Positions 17,234 to 25,156 of a stretch of DNA of 64,000 nucleotides are shown one piece after another (position 1 is the stretch's first letter; every line of letters starts with the position of its first letter). This DNA is from JBKCUK01 sp046318415. GTDB taxonomy: Bacteria > Pseudomonadota > Alphaproteobacteria > Caedimonadales > Caedimonadaceae. The stretch lies in contig JBKCUK010000010.1 of assembly GCA_046318415.1 (NCBI GenBank), positions 1-64,000 of the forward strand, read 5' to 3'. The notes under the pieces were generated by a model. It had not been told where the DNA came from. It was given only the letters and a program-made list of their open reading frames with translations, and did not search any database. The translations under genes and the position numbers were made by a program.

Positions 17234-18627
17234 TGCACATGAGCCCCATGGATTACGCCTGCATCCTTCTTTATGGGGTGATGCACGTGGTGGGGGTGCA
17301 GCGCACAAAAAACCAAGCAAAACGTAGTGTCCTTGCTGAGGGCCGCCTTTTAACCCTTCCTGCTTTTGTGGCTTCCATGGTTTCCACCTGGTATGGCGCC
17401 ATTTTGGGCGTTGGTGAGTTTATTTACGAACGCGGCATTTTTGGCGCAGTTGCCATGAGCGTGCCTTATTATCTTTTTGCTTTGGCTTATGCTGTTTTTT
17501 TTATCCATAAAGCGAAAGCGCCGCTTCACAAGTCCTCAGACAGGCAGAACCGCACCCTTGTCCTGCTGCGACTCTTTATCCTGTTTCTTTTTGCGTTACC
17601 CGGGGCCTACTTTTGGATGGGCACTTTGCTTTTTGCATCCTTGGGGTTTTTCTCGAAAATGGCCGCAATGGTCCTCACGGGCGGATTGGCCTATATCCTG
17701 TTGCGCCAAGGACGAGGGCACGTGTATCGCTCAAATGCCTTGGACTTTGTCTTCATGTACGCGGGATTTTTGGTGTTAGTCGTCATGTGTTTGAGGGTCT
17801 ATGGTGGTGTGCAGGGGTTACCGCCTTTGTTGCCTGTGGCGCACCTTAAATTGGATGGTCCAACTCATCTGGCTGAACTCAGCTTATGGCTTTTTATCGG
17901 CGCGCAAACCTTTATTGATCCCGCACTCCACCAACGCATCCAGGATGCCAAGTGCGCCCGAACCGCCAAGCGCGGGCTTATGCTGTGCATTCTGGCCTGG
18001 AACGTGTTTGACCTTATGGCCATTTTAGCAGGGCTCTACGCCAAAGCATATCTGCCATCCTTAGCCGAGCCTGGATTGTGCTATGTGGCTTTGGCCAATA
18101 CTGTGTTACCCGCTGGGCTGCGGGGATTATTTTGGGTCAGTCTTTTTGCGATCGTTTTTTCAACATTGGTGAGTATGGCGCAAGCGTCCTCGGACTGCCT
18201 GCGCCTATTCTTGATCGAGAAATGGGGCGAGAAGGCTCCACACGCGCAAACGCTCTCTGTGTTCGTACTTTTCTTGAGTGGATTCATCAGCCTTTGTGTT
18301 CCCTCAGCGGTGTCTTGGTGGTGGTTGCTGGGGCGTTTTCTTCTGCCCACAGCGCTTTTACTCAACTTTGCGGGTTGGGGCCTTTTGTCTCAAAGGGTGC
18401 AGAAAAGAATGCCGTGGGTGGTCGCAAGCGTTTTGATCATGACGACTTTTGCAGGCATTTTACATGCTGTGGGTTATCAAAAGCTAAGCCTTATCTTGGT
18501 GGATGCTAGCGTTGCCTTAATTTTTCTAGCTGTCGCTGTGCCCAAATGCCAAGCTGGGGTGCGCGCTCTTTTACAAAAATATAAACCGTTGGCAACACAA
18601 ACAGCGTCAGTAAAGTCCCTAAACTAA
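17230..18627 (+). CDS. SSS-family transporter, probably thiamine (ThiV-like)
   Basis: This 465-residue membrane protein has about 12-13 hydrophobic segments and resembles sodium:solute symporters (early segment FVASMVSTWYGAILGVGEFIYERG; later QASSDCLRLFLIEKWGEKAP). It is translationally coupled to thiN and under the same TPP riboswitch, so the likely cargo is thiamine or a precursor. SSS transporters called ThiV have been predicted on similar grounds; the substrate here is inference. ATG 17230 is preferred over an upstream frame that lies within thiN. Its last 122 bases overlap the convergent RND pump gene. Confidence 0.7.
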   Translation: MMHMSPMDYACILLYGVMHVVGVQRTKNQAKRSVLAEGRLLTLPAFVASMVSTWYGAILGVGEFIYERGIFGAVAMSVPYYLFALAYAVFFIHKAKAPLHKSSDRQNRTLVLLRLFILFLFALPGAYFWMGTLLFASLGFFSKMAAMVLTGGLAYILLRQGRGHVYRSNALDFVFMYAGFLVLVVMCLRVYGGVQGLPPLLPVAHLKLDGPTHLAELSLWLFIGAQTFIDPALHQRIQDAKCARTAKRGLMLCILAWNVFDLMAILAGLYAKAYLPSLAEPGLCYVALANTVLPAGLRGLFWVSLFAIVFSTLVSMAQASSDCLRLFLIEKWGEKAPHAQTLSVFVLFLSGFISLCVPSAVSWWWLLGRFLLPTALLLNFAGWGLLSQRVQKRMPWVVASVLIMTTFAGILHAVGYQKLSLILVDASVALIFLAVAVPKCQAGVRALLQKYKPLATQTASVKSLN

Positions 18628-21550
18628 GGCCACCCAGCAAAACAATGCCAATGGCGCTTCTCGCCTCAGCTCCAGCGCCTCCGGCAAAGGCAAGGGGAAT
18701 GGCGCCAAAAATCATGGCAGCTGACGTCATCATGATGGGCCGAAGGCGTAGCTGGGTAGCGGCAATCACAGCCGCGCGGGGAGATTGACCTGAAGCCAGG
18801 CCATGGTTGGCAAACTCAACCAACAAAATACCGTGTTTGGTGATCAGCCCAATGAGGGTAATGAGGCCAATCTGCGTGAAAATATTCATGCTTTGTCCCG
18901 TCAGCTTCATGGCCAATAAGGCGCCACCACACGCCAAAGGAACGGTGATGAGGATAATCAGCGGGTCAAGAAAAGAATCAAATTGAACGGCCAGGATGCA
19001 GAAAATGAAGACCAGCGCTGCCAAGAACAACAGCACCATGGTGGCTTGGCTTTGATCAAGTTTGGCGGCTGCGCCCGTAAATGTGGCGATAAAGCCTTCG
19101 GGTAAATTTTTCAGTGCCGTTGCCTCGAGCTTGGGGATCACCTTAGAGAGATCTTCGGGGTTTGCAAGGGTCAGTGTAAAGGTGGCGGACCGCATGGAAT
19201 TCAAGTGCTCAAGCGACCGTTCAACCTGGGCTAACTTAAGGGAGGCAAAAGAAGCTGCCGAGAGTAGCAAGCCTTCCCGGTTGAAGACGTAAAGTTCGCG
19301 AAGAGTGTTGGGCCGGTCCTTGGCGCGAAGGCGCACATCGTAAAGCGTACCTTCATAGCGAAATTTAAGGGGACGCATATCGCCAAAAAACACGGCTGCC
19401 GTTTGCGCAACGCTTGCTGGATCAATATCCCAAAGGGTCATCTTGTCGTGATCAAGGACCAGATCATAGCCTGCGAAATTGGCATGAAGGTTGTGATGTA
19501 AAGCGACAAACAGCTTGGTTTTATCGAATTCTTGGCGCAATTGGTTTAAGACATCGAGTAACTCGTCGTAGCTACGTGTGGTGCGAATGGCCAGGGTGAT
19601 AGAGCTGCTATCTCCACCAGTTTGCAGGCCGGGAAGTCCCGTATCCCAGTTCCACGGGTACACATCTATACTGGGCAAACTGTTGGCTTTTGGTGTGAGT
19701 TCATTGACAATCTCTATGGAGGAACGCTTGCGTTGATCGTGTGGTTTCAGCTTCACAACGGCGTTGCCTCCCCAAGATCCAGCAAAAGCAAGTACCGTTG
19801 CTGCTTCGGGAAGCTCCGTCAACAGCGCCTCAGCCTTTTGAAGAGAGGGCAGGGCCTCTTGCAGGGAGGTATTCGAGAGGGGCGGAATGAACATTCCAAT
19901 CACCCCTCGATCCTCCCGCGGCGTGATTTCATGGGGCAGATTTTTCAACAAAACCATACAGCCGGCCGCAAAAACCAGCATCAGGGCGGCCACTGCTCCT
20001 GGGTGCTGGGTGGGGGCTTTGAAAAGCGCTTTGAGGTTCATAGAGGGGAACTTGCGGATTATATTTTGCAGTAGACGTGGCAAAGGCTTGGCTTCTTCGT
20101 GACGCAAAAAGGTGGCGCACATCAACGGAGACAAGGTGATGGCGGTAACGCCAGAGAGTAACACCGAGCCCGCCAGGGCTATGGCAAACTCGCGAAATAG
20201 CTGCCCTTCAATGCCCTCCACAAAGGCCACCGGCGCGTAGACGCTTGCCAATGTCAAGGTCATGGCGATCACCGCAAAGCCAATCTCTTGCCCTCCTTCC
20301 TTTGCCGCTTGAAAGGGACTTCGTCCCTCAGAAATTTTGCGGTGAATATTCTCCAGCACCACAATGGCATCATCCACGACCAGACCAACGGCCAAGACCA
20401 TGGCCAGCAAGGTAATCGTGTTCAATGAACAGTCAAACAACAGCAAAAAGGTCAACCCACCAATCAAAGAGACGGGAATGGTTAGCAAGGGGATAATCAT
20501 GGCGCGCGCATTGCGCAAAAACAGCAGAACCACCAGGCCCACGAGAATCACAGCCTCCATAACCGACTGCTTGATGGCCGCCAGAGAGGTGCGGATGAAC
20601 GCAGCCTTGTCAAATGAAAACTCAAGTTTATAGGCCGATGGCAGTTGCCGAGTGATATTGGGAAGGGACCTGTAGAGGGCGCTGGACACCTCAAGGGGAT
20701 TGGCATCACTGGCGATTTGAATCCCTAAAATAACGCCCGGCTTGCCGTTAATGTGGGTAAGGCCATTATCATCGCTGACAAGGCTCACCTCAGCCACATC
20801 CCGCAGGTGCACAATGCTGGCTTCATTGTGTTTGATGGGGATGGCTTTGACCTGTTCAACCGAGCGAAAGGAAGACGGGATTCGAATGGGTGCTTTCTCG
20901 TGGTACGTGCCGCCCGGCAAAGCATACTCATGGGAACGTAACACGGCCAGAACTTCGGGGATGCTTATTTGATAGGCAGCCAGCTTGGTGGCATCAAAGC
21001 GAATATCCATCAAATAGGGCTGACCGTATATCTCAACCCCCGATACATCGGGAATATTGCGCAACAAGGGTTTGAGTTGGCTTTCAGCCATATGATAAAT
21101 TTCGGCTTCTGGGGTGTTTTCAGCGCTCAGTTCAAAATAGAAGTAAGCATTGTTTTGGTCGCTGGAGCGCATGATGACGGGCTCTTTGACGTCATCGGGA
21201 AATGAACTGCGCGCCTGCGAGACCCGATCGCGCACATCGGCAAGGGCTGCCTCAAGGTCTGAGCCTGGATAGAACTTAAGGGTTATGGTGGCGGTACCAG
21301 GAGAAGAAGTACTTTTCATCTCTTCCAAATTGGGGGTGCCTGAGAGACTCTCTTCGACCCGATAGGTCACATCCTGCTCGACCACATCGGCACTTGCGTT
21401 GGGGTAGGGGATCATCACTTGCAGTTCCGGCACCACAATCTGTGGATACTCAGAGACCCTTAACATGGCCGCCGCCATGAGGCCAACCAGGACAATCACC
21501 AAATTGATGACATAGGCAAGAACGGGCTTATCCAAGAAGTAACGAATCAT
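18506..21550 (-). CDS. RND efflux pump, inner-membrane subunit (HAE1, AcrB/MexB-like)
   Basis: This 1014-residue protein shows the two-fold RND layout: an N-terminal membrane helix (PVLAYVINLVIVLVGLMAAA), a large periplasmic loop, six helices including the proton-relay motif LVVDDAIVVLENIHR in TM4, a second periplasmic loop, and a second helix bundle (FDSFLDPLIILITVPLACGG; GLITLIGLITKHGILLVEFAN). These pumps export drugs or lipids using the proton gradient together with an adaptor and an outer-membrane TolC, which is not in this window. Its ATG overlaps the adaptor stop (ATGA). The 3' end overlaps the SSS transporter by 122 bases. Confidence 0.93.
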   Translation of the reverse strand: MIRYFLDKPVLAYVINLVIVLVGLMAAAMLRVSEYPQIVVPELQVMIPYPNASADVVEQDVTYRVEESLSGTPNLEEMKSTSSPGTATITLKFYPGSDLEAALADVRDRVSQARSSFPDDVKEPVIMRSSDQNNAYFYFELSAENTPEAEIYHMAESQLKPLLRNIPDVSGVEIYGQPYLMDIRFDATKLAAYQISIPEVLAVLRSHEYALPGGTYHEKAPIRIPSSFRSVEQVKAIPIKHNEASIVHLRDVAEVSLVSDDNGLTHINGKPGVILGIQIASDANPLEVSSALYRSLPNITRQLPSAYKLEFSFDKAAFIRTSLAAIKQSVMEAVILVGLVVLLFLRNARAMIIPLLTIPVSLIGGLTFLLLFDCSLNTITLLAMVLAVGLVVDDAIVVLENIHRKISEGRSPFQAAKEGGQEIGFAVIAMTLTLASVYAPVAFVEGIEGQLFREFAIALAGSVLLSGVTAITLSPLMCATFLRHEEAKPLPRLLQNIIRKFPSMNLKALFKAPTQHPGAVAALMLVFAAGCMVLLKNLPHEITPREDRGVIGMFIPPLSNTSLQEALPSLQKAEALLTELPEAATVLAFAGSWGGNAVVKLKPHDQRKRSSIEIVNELTPKANSLPSIDVYPWNWDTGLPGLQTGGDSSSITLAIRTTRSYDELLDVLNQLRQEFDKTKLFVALHHNLHANFAGYDLVLDHDKMTLWDIDPASVAQTAAVFFGDMRPLKFRYEGTLYDVRLRAKDRPNTLRELYVFNREGLLLSAASFASLKLAQVERSLEHLNSMRSATFTLTLANPEDLSKVIPKLEATALKNLPEGFIATFTGAAAKLDQSQATMVLLFLAALVFIFCILAVQFDSFLDPLIILITVPLACGGALLAMKLTGQSMNIFTQIGLITLIGLITKHGILLVEFANHGLASGQSPRAAVIAATQLRLRPIMMTSAAMIFGAIPLAFAGGAGAEARSAIGIVLLGGLSLGTLLTLFVLPTVYIFVKERAPQLGIWAQRQLEKLRQR

Positions 21551-22560
21551 GATTTTGCATCAGCAGTGGTCAGAATTTGAACACTGGCACCGGGATAAAG
21601 GCGCGATAGGCCCTTGATGACCACCTGATCCCCTTGGTTGAGGCCCGAGAGAACCTCGCAAGTCTTATCGCCCATCAGGCCAAGCTGCACTGCAACGGAC
21701 TGGGCCTTGCCATCTTGAATGCGCCAGACGTGATAGGTGTTCCCTTCCACAAACAGGGCCTCTTGCGGCACGGCTAGGACATTACTGACTTTTTTAAGCG
21801 CAATACGGACCGAGAGGTGGGAACCAATCAGGCACTTGGCGCAGCTGACATCCGCCCGTGAGAGGGCCATGCGGGTTTTAGGATTGAGGACGCCGTCAAC
21901 GGAAACCACGCGGCCACTGCCCCCGTCAAAGGTGACCTCGGCGCCAGGATTTAAAGTGCTAGCGGCATCTTGCGGCAGGCTGATTTCCAGTTCAAGGGAC
22001 GTGGGGTCATAGACGCTGACAATTATGTCGCCAGGTTGCACACTTTGGCCTTGCGTCACTTGAAAAACCCCGCAGACGCCATCAAAGGGGGCTACGAACC
22101 GCGTCTGATTTAACTCGCGAAGCGCTTGTTTTTCCCGTTGTCGCGCTTCCAAGTAGCTTGCCTTGCAATCTTCAAGTTTTTTGTGGCTGAGAAATTTCTT
22201 TTCATGCAGTTTTTGACAGCGCTCCAGATGGATTTTGGCGAGGTCTTCCGCGTCATCGGCAGCCTTGAAGCGGGCAGAAAGTTCAGCATTTTTAAGCTCA
22301 GCCAAAAGGGTGCCGGCGCGAACACTCTGACCGGCTTGGGTCTGAATTTTCTCAACCACACCCTGCACCTCAGCCAGCAAGTGGGTGCTGCGCTTTGCTT
22401 TAAGTTCCGCTAAAAAGCTTGCCGATTGGATGACATCGGCCCGGTTGATGGTGGCAGTTTCCACCACTTTCGTTGCTTCTTGCGCATGCCCACAGGAAGC
22501 AAACAGGATGAGAGTCATAGAATAAAGAAATTTTTTTGCCGAGATCATGGTTCGTCTCAT
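21547..22560 (-). CDS. RND periplasmic adaptor (membrane fusion protein)
   Basis: This protein of about 337 residues has an N-terminal signal (FLYSMTLILFASCGHAQE; an imperfect lipobox at FASC). A biotinyl-lipoyl half motif follows (VQGVVEKIQTQAGQSVRAGT), then a short alpha-hairpin (KIHLERCQKLHEKKFLSHKK), the second lipoyl half (FVAPFDGVCGVFQVTQGQSVQPGD), a beta-barrel and a membrane-proximal domain. It links the RND pump to the outer membrane. I chose ATG 22560; ATG 22548 is equally possible, and neither has a good ribosome-binding site. The longer open frame upstream is the SRP RNA gene and is not coding. Confidence 0.85.
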   Translation of the reverse strand: MRRTMISAKKFLYSMTLILFASCGHAQEATKVVETATINRADVIQSASFLAELKAKRSTHLLAEVQGVVEKIQTQAGQSVRAGTLLAELKNAELSARFKAADDAEDLAKIHLERCQKLHEKKFLSHKKLEDCKASYLEARQREKQALRELNQTRFVAPFDGVCGVFQVTQGQSVQPGDIIVSVYDPTSLELEISLPQDAASTLNPGAEVTFDGGSGRVVSVDGVLNPKTRMALSRADVSCAKCLIGSHLSVRIALKKVSNVLAVPQEALFVEGNTYHVWRIQDGKAQSVAVQLGLMGDKTCEVLSGLNQGDQVVIKGLSRLYPGASVQILTTADAKS

Positions 22561-22572
22561 GTGAGGGTGGGT

Positions 22573-22665
22573 GGAAGGCCAAATGCGACCCAAGCGTGAC
22601 CAGCGGGGGCTGCTTCCTTCCGGACCTGACCCAGTACACCGGGCGCTTGCCCGCCTTGACCTTCC
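22573..22665 (-). ncRNA. ffs: Signal recognition particle RNA (4.5S type)
   Basis: The minus strand carries the universally conserved SRP domain IV core GGTCAGGTCCGGAAGGAAGCAGCC-type sequence (around 22608-22631). It is flanked by a long imperfect hairpin whose ends pair as GGAAGG (at 22665) with CCTTCC (at 22573). The size of about 93 nt fits the small bacterial form. It binds Ffh (60123-61481) and acts with FtsY (56384-57328) in co-translational membrane targeting. The 3' end lies only 12 bases before the adaptor start codon, with no room for a terminator. The exact ends are estimated. Confidence 0.93.
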
Positions 22666-22716
22666 GGGCAGAAGGTAACATGGCTGCCGCACTAAAACAA
22701 GCTGCCATCAAGAAAC

Positions 22717-23439
22717 TTATGGTTGTCCTTGGGTCTCTTTTGCCGTTTTGAGGGCTTGGGCATACCACAGCAACTGTGTCAGACCTTTTTGGGCTTGTTC
22801 GACAAACTTGGTATCCTGTGATTCATTGTTTTCATTAAGGATCGTCTGGATTTTTGCAATGGCCAGCGTTGTGGGGATGGAGATCATGCCCATGGCGGAG
22901 GTGAGGGCGCGTGCATGCTCAAGGGCTCTAAGGCCCGCATAGGCACCGACCGAATAGGTGACAAGAAGCACAGGCCGGTGGCCGAAATCTTTGGGTTGGA
23001 AATGGTCGATCAAATTGGCAAGACCCGGTTGAATGGTATGGTTATACTCGCCCGTGATCACGATGAATGCATCCGCCTCATGAAAGATTTTTTGCAGGGC
23101 AAGGAGTCTTGCGGGGGCTTGACCTTGCTCGTAATCCATCAACCGATTCTCAAGAAGCGGTAATTTTTCTTCCATGGCATCGGCAACTGTGACGCTATGC
23201 CCGCTTTGGGCGAGATTCTTCTCAAGAAAGCGGACGGCGCGAATACCAAGACGGTTCGGACGGGTCGAGCCATAGAGAATGCAAATGTTCATCGAGATTT
23301 CCTTTAACTGGGATTTTTGTGCTGGCAGTGTCGTGGCCTCTTGCGCTGCTTGGGCCATGCAAGTGGGCAACATTGTCATTAAGAAAAGCACGCCGCACAC
23401 ACCGCCAAGCCAACGGCTCAAATACAACATTGTCCGCAT
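22717..23439 (-). CDS. NADPH-dependent FMN reductase-like flavoprotein
   Basis: The flavodoxin-like core begins MNICILYGSTRPNRLG (phosphate loop GSTRPNR) and contains VITGEYNHTIQPGLANLIDH and LLVTYSVGAYAGLRALEHA, as in NADPH-dependent FMN/quinone reductases. The open frame carries 49 extra N-terminal residues that look like a signal peptide (LGGVCGVLFLMTMLPTCMAQA). However, the internal ATG at 23292 has a strong ribosome-binding site (AAAGGAAA), and translation from there would give a typical 191-residue cytoplasmic enzyme. I report the long frame because its leader is coding-like. Which start is used decides the cell compartment. Confidence 0.75.
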   Translation of the reverse strand: MRTMLYLSRWLGGVCGVLFLMTMLPTCMAQAAQEATTLPAQKSQLKEISMNICILYGSTRPNRLGIRAVRFLEKNLAQSGHSVTVADAMEEKLPLLENRLMDYEQGQAPARLLALQKIFHEADAFIVITGEYNHTIQPGLANLIDHFQPKDFGHRPVLLVTYSVGAYAGLRALEHARALTSAMGMISIPTTLAIAKIQTILNENNESQDTKFVEQAQKGLTQLLWYAQALKTAKETQGQP

Positions 23440-23485
23440 TATCTCCCTATTGTGTCCAAAAGTGCTTTAGGACCTGAAGATGACT

Positions 23486-23965
23486 TTAGGAATCATCTCC
23501 AAAGCCTTGTTGGTATTCACGCTCCCGCTCTTTGCTTTTGGCAGAGATGCTCAGCCAATAGCGTGTGCGCGAAAGGGTAAGAATGGCAAAGATAATGGCC
23601 GTGGTCAGCAGTGAGATCACATACATCTCAAAAGCAACGGCAAGACCAATGGAGGCCGTGGTCCAAAGTAAGGCGGCCGTGGTGAGGCCTTTGACGTGAA
23701 CACCTTCACGAAAGATCATGCCGACCCCAATAAAGCCGATGCCTGATACCACTTGGGCGGCAATACGGCCAGGATCACCAAGGGGGCCAACATGCTTTGA
23801 AATCAGGCCAAAAACGCAGGCACCGATGGCGATCGAGCCAAAGGTGCGAATGCCGGCCTCGGTTCCCGCAATTTCACGCTGCCAGCCTAAAATAGCCCCC
23901 AGAAGAAAAGAAATGAAAACTTGGGGCACCATCTCGAGTTCAAAGATCAGATCGCTCAACGCCAC
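23486..23965 (-). CDS. MgtC/SapB-family membrane protein
   Basis: This 159-residue protein has four to five hydrophobic segments and the family signature FLLGAILGWQREIAGTEAGIRT, followed by SGIGFIGVGMIFREG and GLTTAALLWTTASIGLA. MgtC proteins modulate growth in low magnesium or in host compartments, and some act on the F-type ATPase. The C-terminal cytoplasmic tail is short (SAKSKEREREYQQGF), so the long C-terminal domain of Salmonella MgtC is absent. It stands alone; the nearest upstream gene is gap, more than 150 bases away. Confidence 0.85.
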   Translation of the reverse strand: MALSDLIFELEMVPQVFISFLLGAILGWQREIAGTEAGIRTFGSIAIGACVFGLISKHVGPLGDPGRIAAQVVSGIGFIGVGMIFREGVHVKGLTTAALLWTTASIGLAVAFEMYVISLLTTAIIFAILTLSRTRYWLSISAKSKEREREYQQGFGDDS

Positions 23966-24124
23966 ACCTGCTTATAATGGAGAGTTATTTATGAGAGTAG
24001 CCTAGCTTGCGGGCGCCGCCAAGGGGCTTCGGTGCTGTTTGCCTCTGAATCTGGTTCTCACTCCCCAAAGTGTGTAGACGTCAGGGACAGGGATGGGGAT
24101 AGGGAGATGCCTCCCCACCTATCC

Positions 24125-25132
24125 CTAGAGGAAGCGGGCCATGGACCTTGCGGTGTCTAGCATGCGGTTTGAGAAGCCCCACTCATTGTCATACCAAGCC
24201 AGAACACGGCAAAAGTGACCGTCGATGACCTGGGTTTGGTTGAGATCAAAGGTCGAGCTGGCAGGGCAGTGATTAAAGTCACAAGAGACCAGTTGCTCAT
24301 GGGTCACGGCAAGGACGCCTTTAAGAGATCCTTCGGCCGCCTTCACCATGGCAGCGTTGATAGCGTCTGCTGTGGTAGGCTGAGCGCTGGTAAAGGTGAA
24401 ATCAATGAGGGACACATTGGCCACAGGCACACGAATCGCCGTGCCATCCAGCTTACCCTTAAGCTCGGGCAGAACTAGACCAAGGGCTCTGGCAGCCCCT
24501 GTTGAGCTGGGGATCATGGAGAGGGTGGCGGCACGTGCCCGCTGTAAATCTTTGTGCATGCTGTCCACAAGGCGCTGATCGCCCGTGTAGGCATGGATGG
24601 TTGTCATGTAGCCGCGCTCAATGCCGATAGCCTGCTGCAGAACCATGGCCACAGGCGCCAGACAATTGGTGGTGCATGAGGCATTGGACACCACCAGGTC
24701 GCTTGCTGTGAGTTGATCGTGATTCACACCATAAACGATGGTCCGGTCGACGCCGTCTGCTGGCGCCGAAATCAGGACACGCTTGGCGCCCTGGTGGAGG
24801 TGGACGCTGGCCTTCTCTTTAGAGGTAAAGCGGCCCGAGCACTCAAACACCATATCAATGGCCATTTCTTTCCAGGGGAGATTGGCAGGGTCAGCGTGGG
24901 CCAGCACCTGAATCGGGCCAAGACCGATGTCCATGGTCGTGCCCGAGACCTTGATCTCGCCAGGAAAGCGACCATGGATGGAATCGTACTTGAAAAGGTG
25001 GGCGTTGCTCTCCACCTCACTCAGGTCATTGATGGCAACGACCTGAATATCAGGATTATTTTGTTCGTAAAGGGCGCGCAGCACGAGGCGTCCGATGCGA
25101 CCGAAACCATTGATTGCAACGCGAAGTGTCAT
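24125..25132 (-). CDS. gap: Glyceraldehyde-3-phosphate dehydrogenase
   Basis: This 335-residue enzyme has the Rossmann motif INGFGRIGRLVLRA at the N-terminus, the catalytic SNASCTTNCLAP, substrate-binding PSSTGAARALGLVLPEL and the C-terminal WYDNEWGFSNRM. It converts glyceraldehyde 3-phosphate to 1,3-bisphosphoglycerate with NAD. ATG 25132 lies behind GGAGGG; the earlier ATG in the frame lacks a site and would add eight residues. It follows tkt with 24 bases between them. The usual next genes, pgk and fba, are not present. Confidence 0.95.
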   Translation of the reverse strand: MTLRVAINGFGRIGRLVLRALYEQNNPDIQVVAINDLSEVESNAHLFKYDSIHGRFPGEIKVSGTTMDIGLGPIQVLAHADPANLPWKEMAIDMVFECSGRFTSKEKASVHLHQGAKRVLISAPADGVDRTIVYGVNHDQLTASDLVVSNASCTTNCLAPVAMVLQQAIGIERGYMTTIHAYTGDQRLVDSMHKDLQRARAATLSMIPSSTGAARALGLVLPELKGKLDGTAIRVPVANVSLIDFTFTSAQPTTADAINAAMVKAAEGSLKGVLAVTHEQLVSCDFNHCPASSTFDLNQTQVIDGHFCRVLAWYDNEWGFSNRMLDTARSMARFL

Positions 25133-25156
25133 GACATCCCTCCGATTTAAATGCAC

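Noticed and set aside
19622..20074. Plus-strand open frame of 150 codons within the RND pump gene
   Set aside because: It is antisense to a clear RND pump and has no recognisable motif.
22561..22692. Extended N-terminus of the RND adaptor reading frame
   Set aside because: The stretch is the SRP RNA gene; the conserved GGAAGGAAGCAGCC core explains it and the translated sequence has no adaptor resemblance.
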